Assembly (NCBI RefSeq): GCF_000835495.1
Contig: NW_015622541.1
Location: 558,001 to 622,000 of the forward strand
Length of the DNA stretch: 64,000 bases
Direction of reading: 5' to 3'
From: Cladophialophora immunda
Lineage: Eukaryota; Ascomycota; Eurotiomycetes; Chaetothyriales; Herpotrichiellaceae
The number at the start of each line of letters is the position of its first letter. Position 1 is the first letter of the stretch. The position numbers and the translations under genes are program-made. The notes under the pieces are model-generated. The model searched no databases. It was given only the letters and a program-made list of their open reading frames with translations, and was not told the origin of the DNA. Of this stretch, positions 42,319 through 54,820 are shown one piece after another.

Positions 42319-44597
42319 TTACAATGACTGCGCGCTGACCTCCACACGACCTTCGTTTCCGGGGGTCTTTCCAATAGTGGGAAGCTGATTCAGGTTAGAC
42401 CGGGCATTATGTGAGAAAAGGAGGGATGAGACTTACGAGGTATGTGATATCGTCCCAAGGATGTCTGTACAATCCAGTACGCAGCTAAAAGGGCATCAGT
42501 GATCTGTGTACACAAAGCGAACCGTGGAAAACTTACTCTCTTCTGATCCAAGTAATGGGCAATGAGACCGATGGAACGACCCAAGACGAACAGGCCGTTC
42601 AGAACACCAATGGAGAGATATTGCTCGGCCTCCTCGGCGGAGAAAGAGCCTCCATCTCGGAGTAAATCGACGAAGCAGACAGCAATGCAACCGTCGACGT
42701 TCAGGATCAAGTTGTCCTTCTTCGAGGTGGTCACGGTCTCAACAGCAATAGCATAATCCAAAAGTTTGTGCGAGGGGAAGTGCTTGAGGACAAAGTCCTT
42801 GACAAGCTCTACACGCAAGTCGGGGTTGTTGCGAGACTTGATTCGGTGACCGATACCAGGGACTGCATAGAGTTAGTGACTATTCGGAGGGGAGTTAGGA
42901 GTGTACCATACTCAGTTTGTTCTCTTTCCTCATCGTGTCAACGAACTCTCTGGGCGACCAGCCCTTGTCAAAGGCCTTGGTGAACTCATCGGCAGCGCCA
43001 TCAAGAGCACCACCGAATCGAGAGCCAATGGTCAACAGACCAGCGACCAGCGAAGAGATCAGATCCTTGCCCGCGCGAGCGGTGATGATGGTGTTCATGG
43101 CACCAGAAACGGCCGGACCGTGGTCCGCAGTCAGCATGAGCACCATCTCCAAGAACCTGCTTGCGTAGGCAGGCAGGCGGCGACGGAACCACAGAAGAGA
43201 CATGACACCGCCGATGCCAATTTCCTCCTTGAAGACATCCGAAATGGGCATACCGGCGTAGAGCAATTCCTGACCTCTGTCGTCAGAGATGGTGGAAATG
43301 AAGGAGGCAGGCTTTCGAATAAGACCGAGCTCTTGCGCCCAGGCGTAATCCATGGGGATCTTGGGCACAGCTGGCTCCGGAGCAGGCTTGATGGTGCCTT
43401 GCTTGACCAGCTTCTGGTAGAGCTCATTGAGAACATTGGGCATCTCTTCGAAGGTGTCAGGGACGTAGAAGCCGGCCTCTCTCATCTTCTGGTTCTTCAC
43501 GACAGCAGTTTCAAGCTGAGAGTTGGCCGAAGCACCAGCGTGACCGAATTGGACTTCAGTCTTGAACATGCTCGCGCAAGTTCCGATGGCCCAGGCAACA
43601 ATTGGCTTGGTAATTTGGCCCTTCTTCACGGCCTCAATAACCCGGTATTCCTCAACACCACCAACCTCACCAAGAAGCAAAAGGATCTTGCATTCTGGTT
43701 CTTGTTGGTATCGGAGGAGATGATCAATGAAGGAGGTTCCAGGGTATCTGTCACCGCCAATTGCAATACCCTCGTAGACACCATCGGTGTTTTGTGAAAT
43801 GATATTGTTGAGCTCGTTGGACATACCACCAGACTTGGAGACGTAGCCAACGGAACCCTTGCGGTAGAGCTTGGACGCCACAATATTGTCCATCATACCG
43901 CCAGTGTTGCCGATCTTGAACGCACCGGGCTTGATGCCACCAACCGTGGCGGGGCCGATGATTGTGATTCCCCTCTCCTTTGACTTGATCATGATCTCGC
44001 GGGCACGTCGCTCAGGCACACCTTCTGCAATAATGGCAATGCTGCGGACTTGAGGAATCTCCATCAGTTCCATAGTGGAGCTGTAGACGGATCGGGAAGA
44101 GGCGAAGTTGACAATGGTGTCCACGTCAGGGTGCTTCTCGAAGGCTTTCTCCACGGATTGGTAGACTGGGAGAAGAGTCTCGCTGGTACCCCAGTACATC
44201 TTGCTGACGAACTGACCGCCAAAAGTGTAAATGATACCGGCCACGGACGGGGTCGATCTCTTGCAGATGAAATCGAAGTCCAGCATACCCTGGACGGCTT
44301 TGGGCTGCATGCCGCTGTCGACGGTGTCAGATTTGCCCATCATCTTGTCCAGTGGATCACTTACTAGACGAAGCATCTCGTCTTGTTGTGGAAGAGGGCA
44401 TTCTGGGAAGGGCTCAGTCCCCTCGAGGGAGGAGCAAATCGACGAATGTTGTCGTTGGCAGAGAAAGGAGTATCAGAATCTTGACTGTCGCCGTTGGGGA
44501 TGTCAATCTTAGGCACGCCATTGCTGGCAGCGCCCGCTGTAGCAGAAGGCATAGCGGAGATGCTATCAGGGGAATCTTCACGGACTGGGAGACCCAT
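42319..44597 (-). CDS. acl1: ATP-citrate lyase subunit 1 (CoA-ligase/citryl-CoA lyase half)
   Basis: Five exons (44365-44597, 42912-44314, 42537-42862, 42437-42484, 42319-42384) join in frame to 691 aa; an ATG at 44552 (MPSATAG, 676 aa) is an equally possible start. With subunit 2 it makes acetyl-CoA and oxaloacetate from citrate, CoA and ATP in the cytosol, feeding lipid and sterol synthesis and histone acetylation. Motifs: the CoA-binding domain with [46 protein letters not shown] with the phospho-histidine; and a citrate-synthase-like C-terminus with [24 protein letters not shown] and [21 protein letters not shown]. The last three exons are short, but each restores a conserved motif. Transcribed away from acl2. 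Confidence 0.96.
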
Positions 44598-46306
44598 GGT
44601 GTTAGCGGCTGAGGTAGAGAACTTGAGAATGAGACAACAACAGCGCAAATGATGGCAGACAAGAGAGAGTGTCTGGTCGCCTGTCGTCTGGCGAGGAGAG
44701 TATAATAGGAGGGGTGTGCAAAGGGGGAAAAAGATTCAAGCAGATCTCGGGGAATCAATGGAAACTTTCAATGAGACTTACAGGAGGAAGGGGTTGTTGT
44801 TGGGTTTGTAGGGCAAAAGGGAGAGATTGAAGCAAACTGCGGATGGAAATGAGCAGAGAGATCAAAATCGCCGACGAGGAGAAGAAAAAGATGAGGCCAG
44901 TTGAAGTGAAGCCGATGGTGGTGGTGGATGAGATGGTGTTCACTTTCTCAGGGCACAACAAGGGTTGCCAGTGCGCAGTGTGGAGAGCGAAGATGATGCT
45001 GAGGGACCACACAGAGGCTGCGACTGGATTAGGGATCGTCTGTTGAGGCAGGTCCGGTTAGTTAGCTGCGCGACCCAACCGTGTGAAGCTCCTGGATGGG
45101 CGCCCGAAAATAGGAATGGCGGCCCCCAATATTGTGTTGAGTGCCGCCATCAACAAGCCCGCCACGTCCAGCACATCCCGCTATCGCCCAGCATTCTCTC
45201 CGGGCGGTGAGATTTTTAGTGGGGGGGACTGCTGCATGGAGAGCCCACTCGTCCACTGTCGCCACACAAGCCTTTCAGCCCGGGTGCACTATCAGCTGGC
45301 CCTAACCGTCTTGGGGCCCCCGGAACTGGGAGAGGCTGAGGCCCCCTTTACCCATATCCGCCGAGTCTGCAGGGAGCGGGCCTCAAGGACTATTGACTTG
45401 TCTATCGATTGGAAGGAAAAGATCTTTCTCGCGTGCCAGACTATTCGGAGTCCGGGTCCCGTGTCAAGCGCACGTCGTATCTCGTAGCCCGGTGGAACAC
45501 CCGTGCATTGTGCAGCCTTTACCTCGTACCCGCCCCTCCTCCTGGGCAACTATCTGTCCAGATTCACCGAAGCTACAACAAAACGCTCAATCGGTGCTCG
45601 AAACTGAGCCAACTGGAAATTTGCTGTTGATAGTCACCATTTTTCGGTGTTTGTGTAACCTTGATCCACAGCTTCAGAGAGGTGGTTGAGAACCAGCCGA
45701 CGAAGGCATTCTGGTGGCAGTTCGGCAATGGACTTTTCTTCAGTCGCCAGTAGAGAACTCCAGGAGCAACGTCACAGGGTCAATATTTTTTTTGGCGGTG
45801 ACCGACAGTTGGGGATTGTCGGTCAAACACCATGGAGTCGAGGCGACGGCCATGGCGGGCGGTTTGTCCCTGGCGTTGGCGCGGGTTAGCAGCCCTAGCT
45901 CCACACCTAAAACGCATGCTGAGATGCCCCTCGATAAGTTTAGCACGCCTAGCCTGGTAGCCCACGCCCACCACCCCTACCCCTGCTCCCAACAACCCAC
46001 ACTCCAGGGCCCTAGGGGGGATCCACCCGAAAAAGTCAAGGGCAGCAATTGTATCCCTCCGAAGACCAACAGTAAACTGTGTGAAGCAGTGAAATCTGGC
46101 CCCCAGCTGTCCATACTGTTTCTCCTTACAACTCGACATTCGCACTTTCCATTCGGCAATTCAGACTTGATTTTCTTGTCAATTGTCTTTGCTGTCTTCT
46201 TGCTCTTAGATTTCTCTTCTATCTCAAAAAGCCAGGACAACTTGTGCCAACTGACTGCTTCCCCTGAGCCCGTCCTACTCTTACCCCTCACCTCACCGCC
46301 GCAACA
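44598..46306. promoter_or_regulatory. Shared bidirectional promoter of acl1 and acl2
   Basis: 1,709 bp between the two start codons without another gene. The segment next to acl2 (46100-46300) is a pyrimidine-rich leader typical of strongly expressed fungal genes. A common promoter keeps the two subunits in step; this divergent layout is known from other filamentous ascomycetes. Confidence 0.65.
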
Positions 46307-47822
46307 ATGTCAGCAAAGTCCATTCTCGAGGCCGACGGCAAGGCCATTCTCAACTACCACCTGACCCGTGCTCCTGTCATCAAGCCTACTCCCTTGAAGG
46401 CTTCTGGTGTCCATAACCCTCCTCCCAAGTTGGCTTCCATCTTCTTCCCTGAAGACGAGGCAGTGTCAACGGTTTTGGACCAAGCTGAAGCCACCTATCC
46501 TTGGCTCCTCCAGCCAGGCTCTAAATTCGTTGCAAAGCCAGATCAATTGATCAAGAGAAGAGGAAAGAGTGGCCTTTTGGCCTTGAACAAGCCGTGGGCC
46601 GAAGCAAGAAAATGGATCGAGGAGAGAGCCCGCAAGGACGTCAAGGTCGAGCACGTCACGGGGACTCTTTGCCAGTTCCTCGTCGAACCCTTTGTCCCTC
46701 ATCCCCAAGACACTGAATACTACATCAACATCAACTCCGTGCGAGATGTAAGTGGCAGCAATCGTATGCATGACCTGCATCAGTACATGGGCTAACCGCG
46801 ACCATCAGGGCGATTGGATCCTCTTCACCCACGAGGGTGGTGTGGATGTCGGCGATGTTGACGCAAAGGCCAAGAAGATCCTGATCCCAGTCGATCTGAA
46901 GAAGTTCCCTTCGAACCAAGAGCTGGCTGCAACTTTGTTGCCCGACGTGCCCAAGGGTGTCCACAATGTGCTGATCGACTTCATTGTTCGACTGTACTCG
47001 GTGTACGTGGACTGCCAGTTCACCTACCTCGAAATCAACCCCCTGGTCGTCATCCCCAACGCTGCAGGCACCTCCGCCGAAGTCCACTTCCTTGATCTTG
47101 CCGCCAAACTCGATCAAACAGCCGACTTTGAGTGCGGTGTCAAATGGGCTATTGCCCGAAGCCCCGCTGCTCTTGGTCTGCCCGGAGTCAAGACCGACGG
47201 AAAGGTCACCATCGACGTTGGCCCGCCTATGGAGTTCCCTGCGCCCTTTGGCCGTGAGCTCAGCAAAGAAGAGAAGTACATCGCGGACATGGATGCGAAG
47301 ACTGGTGCTTCGCTCAAATTGACCGTTCTCAATGCCAAGGGCCGCATCTGGACTTTGGTTGCTGGTGGTGGTGCTTCGGTGGTCTACGCCGACGCTATTG
47401 CCTCCGCCGGCTTTGTCAGCGAACTGGCCAATTACGGTGAATACTCCGGCGCCCCAACTGAGACTCAGACGTACAACTATGCGAGAACTGTTCTCGATCT
47501 GATGCTCCGAGCACCCACGCACCCTGATGGCAAGGTTCTGTTCATTGGTGGCGGTATTGCCAACTTCACAAACGTCGCTTCAACGTTCAAGGGTGTGATC
47601 CGCGCACTCAGGGAGGTGGCCCCTGTCCTCAACGATCACAAGGTTCAAATCTGGGTCCGTCGCGCCGGCCCCAACTACCAGGAAGGTCTCAAGAACATCA
47701 AGTCCGTCGGTGAGGAGCTGAAGTTGGACATGCACGTTTACGGCCCAGAGATGCACGTCTCTGGTATCGTACCGTTGGCTCTCCTTGGCAAGACTTCGAC
47801 GGTCCCCGAATTTGGTGCTTAG
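46307..47822 (+). CDS. acl2: ATP-citrate lyase subunit 2 (ATP-grasp/citrate-binding half)
   Basis: Exons 46307-46747 and 46809-47822 encode 484 aa. [19 protein letters not shown] opens the ATP-grasp domain. Key segments are [21 protein letters not shown] (nucleotide binding), [20 protein letters not shown] (metal-binding acidic and Asn residues) and [14 protein letters not shown]. The citrate-binding segment [17 protein letters not shown] and the C-terminal [14 protein letters not shown] follow. Length and order match the small subunit of the fungal two-subunit enzyme. It catalyses phosphorylation of the partner's His and citryl-phosphate formation. The 61-nt intron (GTAAGT...ATCAG) lies in phase 0 after VRD. 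The start is the first ATG, after a CT-rich leader. Confidence 0.97.
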
Positions 47823-48615
47823 ATAAGAACATGATTTTTTGATGGTTCCGTGTCTTTTGATCTAGAGCATACCAAGATATCACTACGACGCTTTTGACGA
47901 TGGATTGGCATGGGGGCGGGCGATGGGAAAAGAGCGGTTGCAGGCTAGGTATGTTTCTTTACCGGAGTTCAACTTGGCGACCCTTGTTGGAAGAGGAAGC
48001 ATTATGTGCATGGATGCCGTGTACGACAACAGTTCAGCGGTCGTTTCACGTCATGCAGCAGAGGTCATGGCGACTCGAGTAGATGGCCAAGCAAGCGACT
48101 TTGTGTAAAGAACAACATTAGACCGAGGCGGTAATGACATTCTGCTTCAAGCAAATCTTTGCTCCGGCGCGTGATCACATTTCTTAGTATAAAGTCAAGA
48201 CATTTCAACCCTGTTGCTTCATGTTTCAAGTGCTTGTGTTCTAGCGCAGTCCTCATAAATGAAGCAAAGCACGCACGCCTGGAACTCCTTTCCGTGAAGC
48301 CATTTTGTACATAGATCGAGTGTCATAAACAACGATCTGGGTTTCACGTCACCCTTGCAATCACATATGTGGCATCTTTTGCGGTCATCCTCATCGCAGG
48401 TCTTGAGTCCCGACATGACCGCAATCCCCCAGCCAGCCACTGCTTTTCATTAGACAAGCCCAGGCCCAGAGTTTCAGTGTTGTAGCTGATCTGGTCGAAA
48501 CAACATGGCTGAACTCCCAATGCAGCACAACATGCCCATGTTTTGTTAGCCTGAAACTGTGGAGTTCCGTAGCTTTTGCTGTCCGTCGTATCGTCTGACA
48601 TCGTCCAGATCACGT
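47823..48615. other. Convergent intergenic region
   Basis: 793 bp between acl2 (plus) and the polymerase subunit gene (minus). No gene recognised. Confidence 0.55.
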
Positions 48616-49498
48616 CTACTCCACCAGAACAACCCGCCCCCCACTTAACTCGTCAATGTAGGCCATCTTGCCGCATCCCTGGCTCTTGGTGTGGTCTTGT
48701 TCCCTCAACAAGACGGCGAGGACTTCGACGGGCGGCTCCAGTCCCAGGGCGTTTGCGCGCCGCCAGCGTTGGAGGCGAGGGATGCCGATGCACGGGCCGT
48801 ATTGCGACGAGAGGTCGAAGTGGCGCAGGATCTTTTCGTGGATGGAGAGGTCGGATTGGTGCACTGCCCCGCGGAACACGATCAGCTTTAGGAATCTCCA
48901 AACATGTGGAGTTGTCATGGAGATGCCGCATGGATGGGGGACAATGTCGTTGTTTTGGGATGGAAAAGACAATGCAAGGGCGAGAGGATCAACAGTACTC
49001 AGGGACAGGCGAGAAGTGAGAAACACATGTTGTAACCGGGGACATACCTCTGGGAGCAAGCCGACTGTCCTCTTCCGCCTGCCAGTATTTCTTCAGCTGC
49101 GCATCCGTGACCTTTTCGGCCGCGAGTTCACGGTCGTCCTTGCCTGCAGCAACCTTGGCCTTGTGCTTCCTTCTGGACCTCGCTTTGAGCGACGCCTCCT
49201 CTTCCTCCTCCTCTTTTGCGTCTGGCTCTATATCTTGATCTGCTTCCGTTTTCAGATCTCGTGCGTCTTCCTCCTCCTCGATTTCCTCGGGAGCTGATTC
49301 ATTCTTCACCTCTGCCACCTCCGGCTCCGTTCTCAACCCGTCGTCGGCAACCTCGGCTAGCTTCTTCGCCGAAGCGCTGTGCTCGTCTCGCTGCGCATTT
49401 GCGCCCGGCTTCGTCACCCGCGCAGACTTGTTGTTGAATGAGAGGGTGGACTGGAGAGAGTGGCTGGGCCGAGTGGCGGATTTGCGGGTTCGGGGCAT
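48616..49498 (-). CDS. POLD4: DNA polymerase delta subunit 4 (p12/Cdm1 type)
   Basis: Exons 49048-49498 and 48616-48863 (minus) encode 232 aa. The N-terminus has a PCNA-interacting-peptide-like sequence, QSTLSFNNKSARVTKPG. A long acidic/Lys-rich disordered middle part follows (EEIEEEEDARD, EEEEEEASLKARSRRKHKAK). The conserved C-terminal domain begins KYWQAEEDSR and continues VHQSDLSIHEKILRHFDLSS, QYGPCIGIPRLQRWRRA, then LGLEPPVEVLAVLL. It is the small accessory subunit that stabilises polymerase delta and binds PCNA in the nucleus. The intron is 184 nt, long for this window, and its splice places the break at the usual LAPR/VHQ boundary. It is convergent with acl2. Confidence 0.92.
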
Positions 49499-50300
49499 CT
49501 TGAGGCGCAAGCTGATGTGTTCTGCGGATGACCTGTGGAAGTGATAGAGTGAACCCAAGGCAATTATACAGAGACAGGCAGACGTTTTCTAGAGATGTTG
49601 TTCGGAATGAAGTTGTAATTATCAGTGGTGAGACTACCGCCAAAGAGGGGGTCGGGTTGAGAGGTGAGTGACGTTCTTCCGCTGCCTCAGCAACCAGCTA
49701 TAAGGTTCTGGCTTCGGCCACACTTGTTGCCGCTTATATCTACTTTTATCATACAACGCTGTTCATTGGCCGCTGAGCGCGCGTCTCAATAGAAGCAGCG
49801 ACTACTCTACGCGTTCTCAATGACAAGTATTTAAGTATCTCGTAGTATCAACTAGTTGGCGAGGCTAGCCGTCTGCCCTAATGTCTACTTGTATACTGAG
49901 ACCTGGATACCTATTCTACACCACAGTCCAGTGAACCTCTCGGATCTCTCGCCCTGCTCTACTATTTATTCTCTCCATGAGAGTGCCTAAAAGCATCAGC
50001 TCAACTCGCCATAGCAATGTTGGTATTGCACAAACACAGCGACTAAAATTACTTCCACGAGTCTTTCTAATTTACAATACTCAAGACATGCGCGGCTTGA
50101 AGGGTACATCCTCGGTGCATGTTTTCCCTTTCGTAAACGCGCGTCGTCACCAACGGTACTCCGTCCGTGACTTCAGCACTAACCGCTCGAGGGGTTGTGC
50201 CTTGTATTCGATCCTAGGAGGGAAAGGTTAGGAACAGTGTCAGGCGGCAACCATGGGAATAAGAAGGGTTACGTACAGGGGTTAGTCATACAATCCAACA
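49499..50300. other. Intergenic region, no gene recognised
   Basis: About 800 bp: the promoter of the polymerase subunit, then AT-richer sequence up to the HET remnant. No coding evidence. Confidence 0.5.
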
Positions 50301-50700
50301 TCACGCGCCGTTCAGGCCGAGCAGCTGGTACAGCATGTTGGCAAATTGTTCCTCGTCGTCCTCGACCGCGTCCATCGTGGCGAAATACACTTCTCGCGGC
50401 GACAGGGTGTAGTCGAGCATATGCCCAGCAAGGCGAATACCTTGTCGCGGACGTCCATGCACTGCCAGTTACGGAAGATCTCGATCAATGTCTGCAGGCG
50501 CGGGCGGCGTGTCCGGATGTTGGTAGTGCGCCTGCTGCCAGATGATGACGCCAGCGTTGCTCTGCATCTCCTTCATGTGGAACTCGTGGTGTGCGAACCA
50601 ATTCGTGTCTTCAAAGGTCTTGAGTTTGAGGTAGAGAGTCTCGACGGCGCCCCAGTCGAAGCTCTTGGAGCCACAGAAGACCGTGATCCTTTTGGCTCAG
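50301..50700 (-). pseudogene. Broken remnant of a HET-domain (heterokaryon incompatibility type) gene
   Basis: Three minus-strand segments in different frames line up with one HET-type protein. From about 50700 a segment reads KRITVFCGSKSFDWGAVETL; a TGA stop lies just before it (near 50693). A second frame near 50515-50420 reads IEIFRNWQCMDVRDKVFALLG, the typical HET motif after the Trp/Arg region. A third near 50415-50301 reads LDYTLSPREVYFATMDA and ends at a TGA. No splice sites can join them, so at least two frameshifts plus a stop have accumulated. The N-terminal HET motifs (LSYTWG, WIDALCI types) are absent. It sits 0.8 kb from an intact HET-domain gene on the same strand but is not an obvious copy of it. 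Confidence 0.65.
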
Positions 50701-51466
50701 CCAAGCTCCCGTATTAGAATTTACTACAAGAACTCAGAGCAAAACTATCACAAACTTAGTTATCCCTCAGGTGCTTTTGGAGAGATATATATAATAGTCA
50801 GGAAGTCCTTCAAGTTCGTCCAAGCCTGGCTCCTCATTCCAATCCGGCTCCTCCACTCTCGATCAACGATACTGTACCCCGGGATCGTAGTGAGGCTCCT
50901 GTTCGTAGATCAAGTGGCTCCCAAAAAAGAGGTTTACACCTCGCTTCTCTAACGTGTAATATGCTAGATTAATCATGATAGATGTAAACTATATCGACGC
51001 TGGGGAGAAACTAATGCACAAGGTCTCATGGAGGAACACCCTACCTATAGTTTCTGTGAGATTTTGACGCCTAAGTCACCTTGTATCCCATCGAAAAGCT
51101 CGACAAATGGGTCTCTTGAATAAGAGCATAACTCCCGAAGATCGAGGGCTCCAGACACCAACAACTTCTCGTCGACAACTCTCCATGGACCTTCGTCCTT
51201 TTCTTCAGTCGTCGGCCGTCATAGCAGTCTGTCTGGGAGTTAGCGCTCTGCAATATATCTCCCTGGCAGGGGCCGTAGATTGTGGATACGAAGAGGCCGA
51301 CAGTGAAAGAGTCGGAAACCCCAGTCCGCCAGTGTAGGTCCAGATAAAAGCTTGATTCCATGCCCAAGAACCCCTGAACACCAATGATTCACACTTAACC
51401 CATCAAATATAGAGATATTGCGAATGCAAGAAGCGTCATCCTGGTAGCAACAAATCCCTTCCTGCG
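50701..51466. other. Intergenic region
   Basis: 766 bp between the HET remnant and the 3' end of the intact HET gene. Short frames only; no domain seen. It may contain decayed upstream parts of the remnant. Confidence 0.45.
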
Positions 51467-54400
51467 TTATATAACGATGATTTCGCGTCTTTCGGCCTTT
51501 TGTAACAATGGCATCCATGTTTTCATGCAGGCATCAAAGTGTCCTACACGTATGAACACGTCGTCTCGCACTTCGTGCAGCACTAAGCCAGTTATGTCTG
51601 GAAGATTGATCCACGAATATTGGCCCTTGTCAACCTTTATTGGTATACAAAAGATGTTTTTCACGGGCATTTCCTCGTCCCAGTGGTCAAAGTAAATATT
51701 GCCGCATGATCCTGTTGTAATGCGCATTTCCATGAACATGACTGGTTGATCGTTGCTTTCTATACTAGAGATAACAGCAGACTTCCGTGGCTTTGTTGCT
51801 TCGTCCACTCTCCAAGTAGCGCGCAACAAGGGAGCAGTTAAGCGGAGTTGTGTCTCGTGCTCTTTTGTCTCGATGCTGATAAATTGAGTGACCAGAATGT
51901 CAACACCGTACTTGAATTTGCAGTCTGCGTAGGTCATCGGCCCTTCAAGAGACATCCATGACCAGGTTGGCGCTCGCTGAATCGACGGGCGTGCTGTGGC
52001 ACCCTTTGCAGTCCATAGAAGCTCAACCGGCATGAAAATATGCCAAAGGCCGTGGGAATGCGCACCAAAGAATGGGCGAAAAATGTCAATAATACCAGAC
52101 AGCGCTACTGTCCGATCTGCGTCCTTCGTCAGTTTCATTTCTGTGTAGTAGCCCACTATGACCGCCCAAAGCCCGAATGTTGAATCATTTGGGCTTGTTG
52201 TAATCGACGCCTTTCCTGGCGCGGTGGGAAGCTGGAATATCTGACTTTTGTCCCGAAGCCGTCCTTCTAGAATATTAACGTCGAGGATCAGAGCCTCTCC
52301 ATCGGAGGTCCTGAATCCGAAGTTCGATGCGGGATGTCTCTCATGTAAGATATAGCGAGACACACCACTAGGAAACACTTCCGACGCTCTCATCTCGCCG
52401 CAACGCCAAAATAACTGTCCTCGACCGCAATCGAGCGTTCGTCGAGCAAGCAACGCTTCTTGCAATACCCATGCTCGAGTATACAGGATATGGTCGTCGA
52501 ATATGTCAGTCTCATTAATAAGATATTCTTCCTCTTGAGACTTAGATGGCAGTATCGCAGGTTGTAAGGTGTTCGGGTTGCGGGAGAAAAAGCAGCCTTG
52601 AGAATTGTCGGATGCACCCGACGCTGCGATGTTGCACACCGCATTTTTGTATATGTTCCCCATGAGCTTGGCCTCGCGGTCCCAGTCTTCAGGCGAGTCT
52701 TGAATAATGCACAGGCTGTCTATCCAGAGGTATAAGAAACCAAGACGCTTTGTGAGACTTACTGCGTCTTGAAAAGTCCTGGGCAAATCATCCCATGCTA
52801 TGTTGGTTCGAAAAGCAGCTTGATTACAACAGAGGAGTTTGATGGTATCCGACTTGCCCCAGCAATGACTGAGCGTAAGATAAGAGACTCTCTTGGGCAT
52901 GTCTTCAGCGAGGTGGATTGAAATCTTGTCGTCTCCCAGCCGTAGGAGACGCGATGGCCTAAAAGCGAGGACTCGGTTCTTGTTGCATACGCCGTGGTAG
53001 ATGAGGCAGTTCTGCAGCCATTTGGCAGCTAGACTCAAGGTATCATCGCATCCAGTATGATTTGATAATTCAGGCAGAAGAAGTAGACGCGGTGTGTCCT
53101 GCGCTTCTTGTCCATCGGTGTCGCGGTCAAGCTCTGCAATACGTCAACTAAACACGCGATGGGGTAAAATCCGCAGTTCACTGACCTTGGGCCTTGCATA
53201 TCCGAAAGCGGCATTCTTGAGCCCGAAGACAATCATGTTTGAAGTTGAATATAAGAGAGTCATGACGCCATGCATAAGTAGTGGCTGGTTCCCAATATTT
53301 GAGGTCTTTGACGAAGTCTTTGAGAATGCGAGTCCTTCGCTCCCAGAGAACTGCACAAATGCGGCACCCACTTTCTGCCGATCGCTGTAGGCTCGCCGTT
53401 GTGAGATGGTGTTGTTGATCGCGCAGGTAATCTCTTTCTGAGGAGGATATGGCAGTGTTATTACAAGTCTCACAGAAGACCGACGTGCGCCCGTCGAAGA
53501 CTCCTCTGTCCAGAATTGACGCATTGAGGTAGGCTGGGTCATGCCCATATGCAGCAAATAGAAGCAAGGTTGCCACAGACGTAACAGGAACTGTGTAAAA
53601 AAGCACTGCCACGAGTGAGCTAGATTTCGTCCAAGGTAAAGTTTTTAGTAGCAGGAGAGGGTAAGCTTGGAGGACCGCAGCCCACGCAAAGCGAGGGTTG
53701 TGACGATAATCCAGCGCTGGAATGAGGCTCTTGTAATGTTGCTGCAAAGCAGCTGAGGCTTGTTCCCACATCAGGTGATAAAGATCCACCTGGATTCCGC
53801 TGTGGACCTCAGCGAAAACCGCCTCAAGGCCACCTCTCTTTGTGGCTGCCCACAGAACGGATCCGGCATAGATCAATATCAGCGTCTGCTTGAAATGCCA
53901 CGGTTTGGCACGAATGACTGAGCCCCGCTGAGGCCCAAGCCTCACCATAAGAGAATGGAGCCCTCGGAAAGCGGACCACGTGGGAAGAAGTTGCAAAATG
54001 TAGTTGATATCGACATCCTTCCAGGGTGAGGACAAATGTATTTGCCGTCTGCGAAACAGTCTCCACATCAGTAAAATGGTAGTGCACTGAGCGCCGAGGG
54101 AAGCTGCTGGCAGAACAAAAGCTCTGTTCATCCGGGGTATGAACGGAGCCTTAGGACTTTGGGTCAAACTCGACCAGAAGGAGGTAAACGATCCATTGGA
54201 GATGCGTATGATGAAGGCTAGTTGAATGATCTGCCACTTCGACTCCGGGATCTCTTGGACCGATCGAAGGATGAATAGCAAAACGTCTGATGGAAGTGAC
54301 TGTATCATGGCATCTGTTGGACGAGCGTGCTGAACTTCTTTCCCTCGCGTATTGGCGGGCGAATTGAATGCAATTTTCGTCTTGGAGAGCGGAGCCTCAG

Positions 54401-54530
54401 AGACACATACACTGTGTTTGAACAAGAACGGCCAGGAATCGCATAATGATAGCAGAATGTTGCTCGCGAAAGGAGAACGCGTGTGAGATAGGTGTTCGAG
54501 AAGGTAATGCGTGTAGGCCACGTCATGCAT
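51467..54530 (-). CDS. HET-domain protein with hydrophobic N-terminal half
   Basis: Exons 53186-54530 and 51467-53133 (minus) encode up to 1003 aa; a later ATG (54308) would give 929 aa. The HET domain starts near residue 500: YLTLSHCWG, LGFLYLWIDSLCIIQD, then DWDREAKLMGNIYKNAVCNIAASGA, and YTRAWVLQEALLARRTLDCG. A Cys-containing lead-in ESGCRICAVLWERR is typical before HET. The first about 390 residues are unusual: several hydrophobic stretches (around RAFVLPAASLGAQCTTILLM, LILIYAGSVLWAA, LFYTVPVTSVATLLLFAA) suggest membrane anchoring. HET proteins trigger incompatibility-type cell death or act in self/non-self recognition. The 52-nt intron (53134-53185) joins the frames cleanly. Confidence 0.85.
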
Positions 54531-54820
54531 TCTTGGACTCCGTGGTCAGCATTCAGGCAACCTCGTGTCGCGGGGGCCAAGGACCTGCATGGCTGTGCTG
54601 GCTGAGCCTTAGCGTGGCGACACCACCTCCCCTCCTTTCTTCTTCCTCCCCGCGAGACAAACAAGTACACTTTCAATGATAAGACAAGTTTCTGGTCGCT
54701 CAGACCTTCTCTTCAATTCGTCGAGCCTGGGTACTCGTTTTCCCCACAACTGAGGTTCTTTACTTTTGTTAAACCTGCGCGTTGATTGAACAAATCATCT
54801 GCGTCTTGGATTCGAAAGAT
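54531..54820. promoter_or_regulatory. Divergent promoter between HET gene and hydrolase-ankyrin gene
   Basis: 290 bp between the two start codons. This compact divergent layout suggests the two recognition-type genes are expressed together. Confidence 0.45.

Noticed and set aside
42901..43797. A 298-codon plus-strand open frame
   Set aside because: Antisense shadow of acl1 exon 2.
46731..47522. A 263-codon minus-strand open frame
   Set aside because: Antisense shadow of acl2 exon 2.
50301..50700. An intact small HET gene with introns
   Set aside because: The frame changes occur without GT...AG pairs and within a few bases, and a stop lies just upstream, so a pseudogene fits better.
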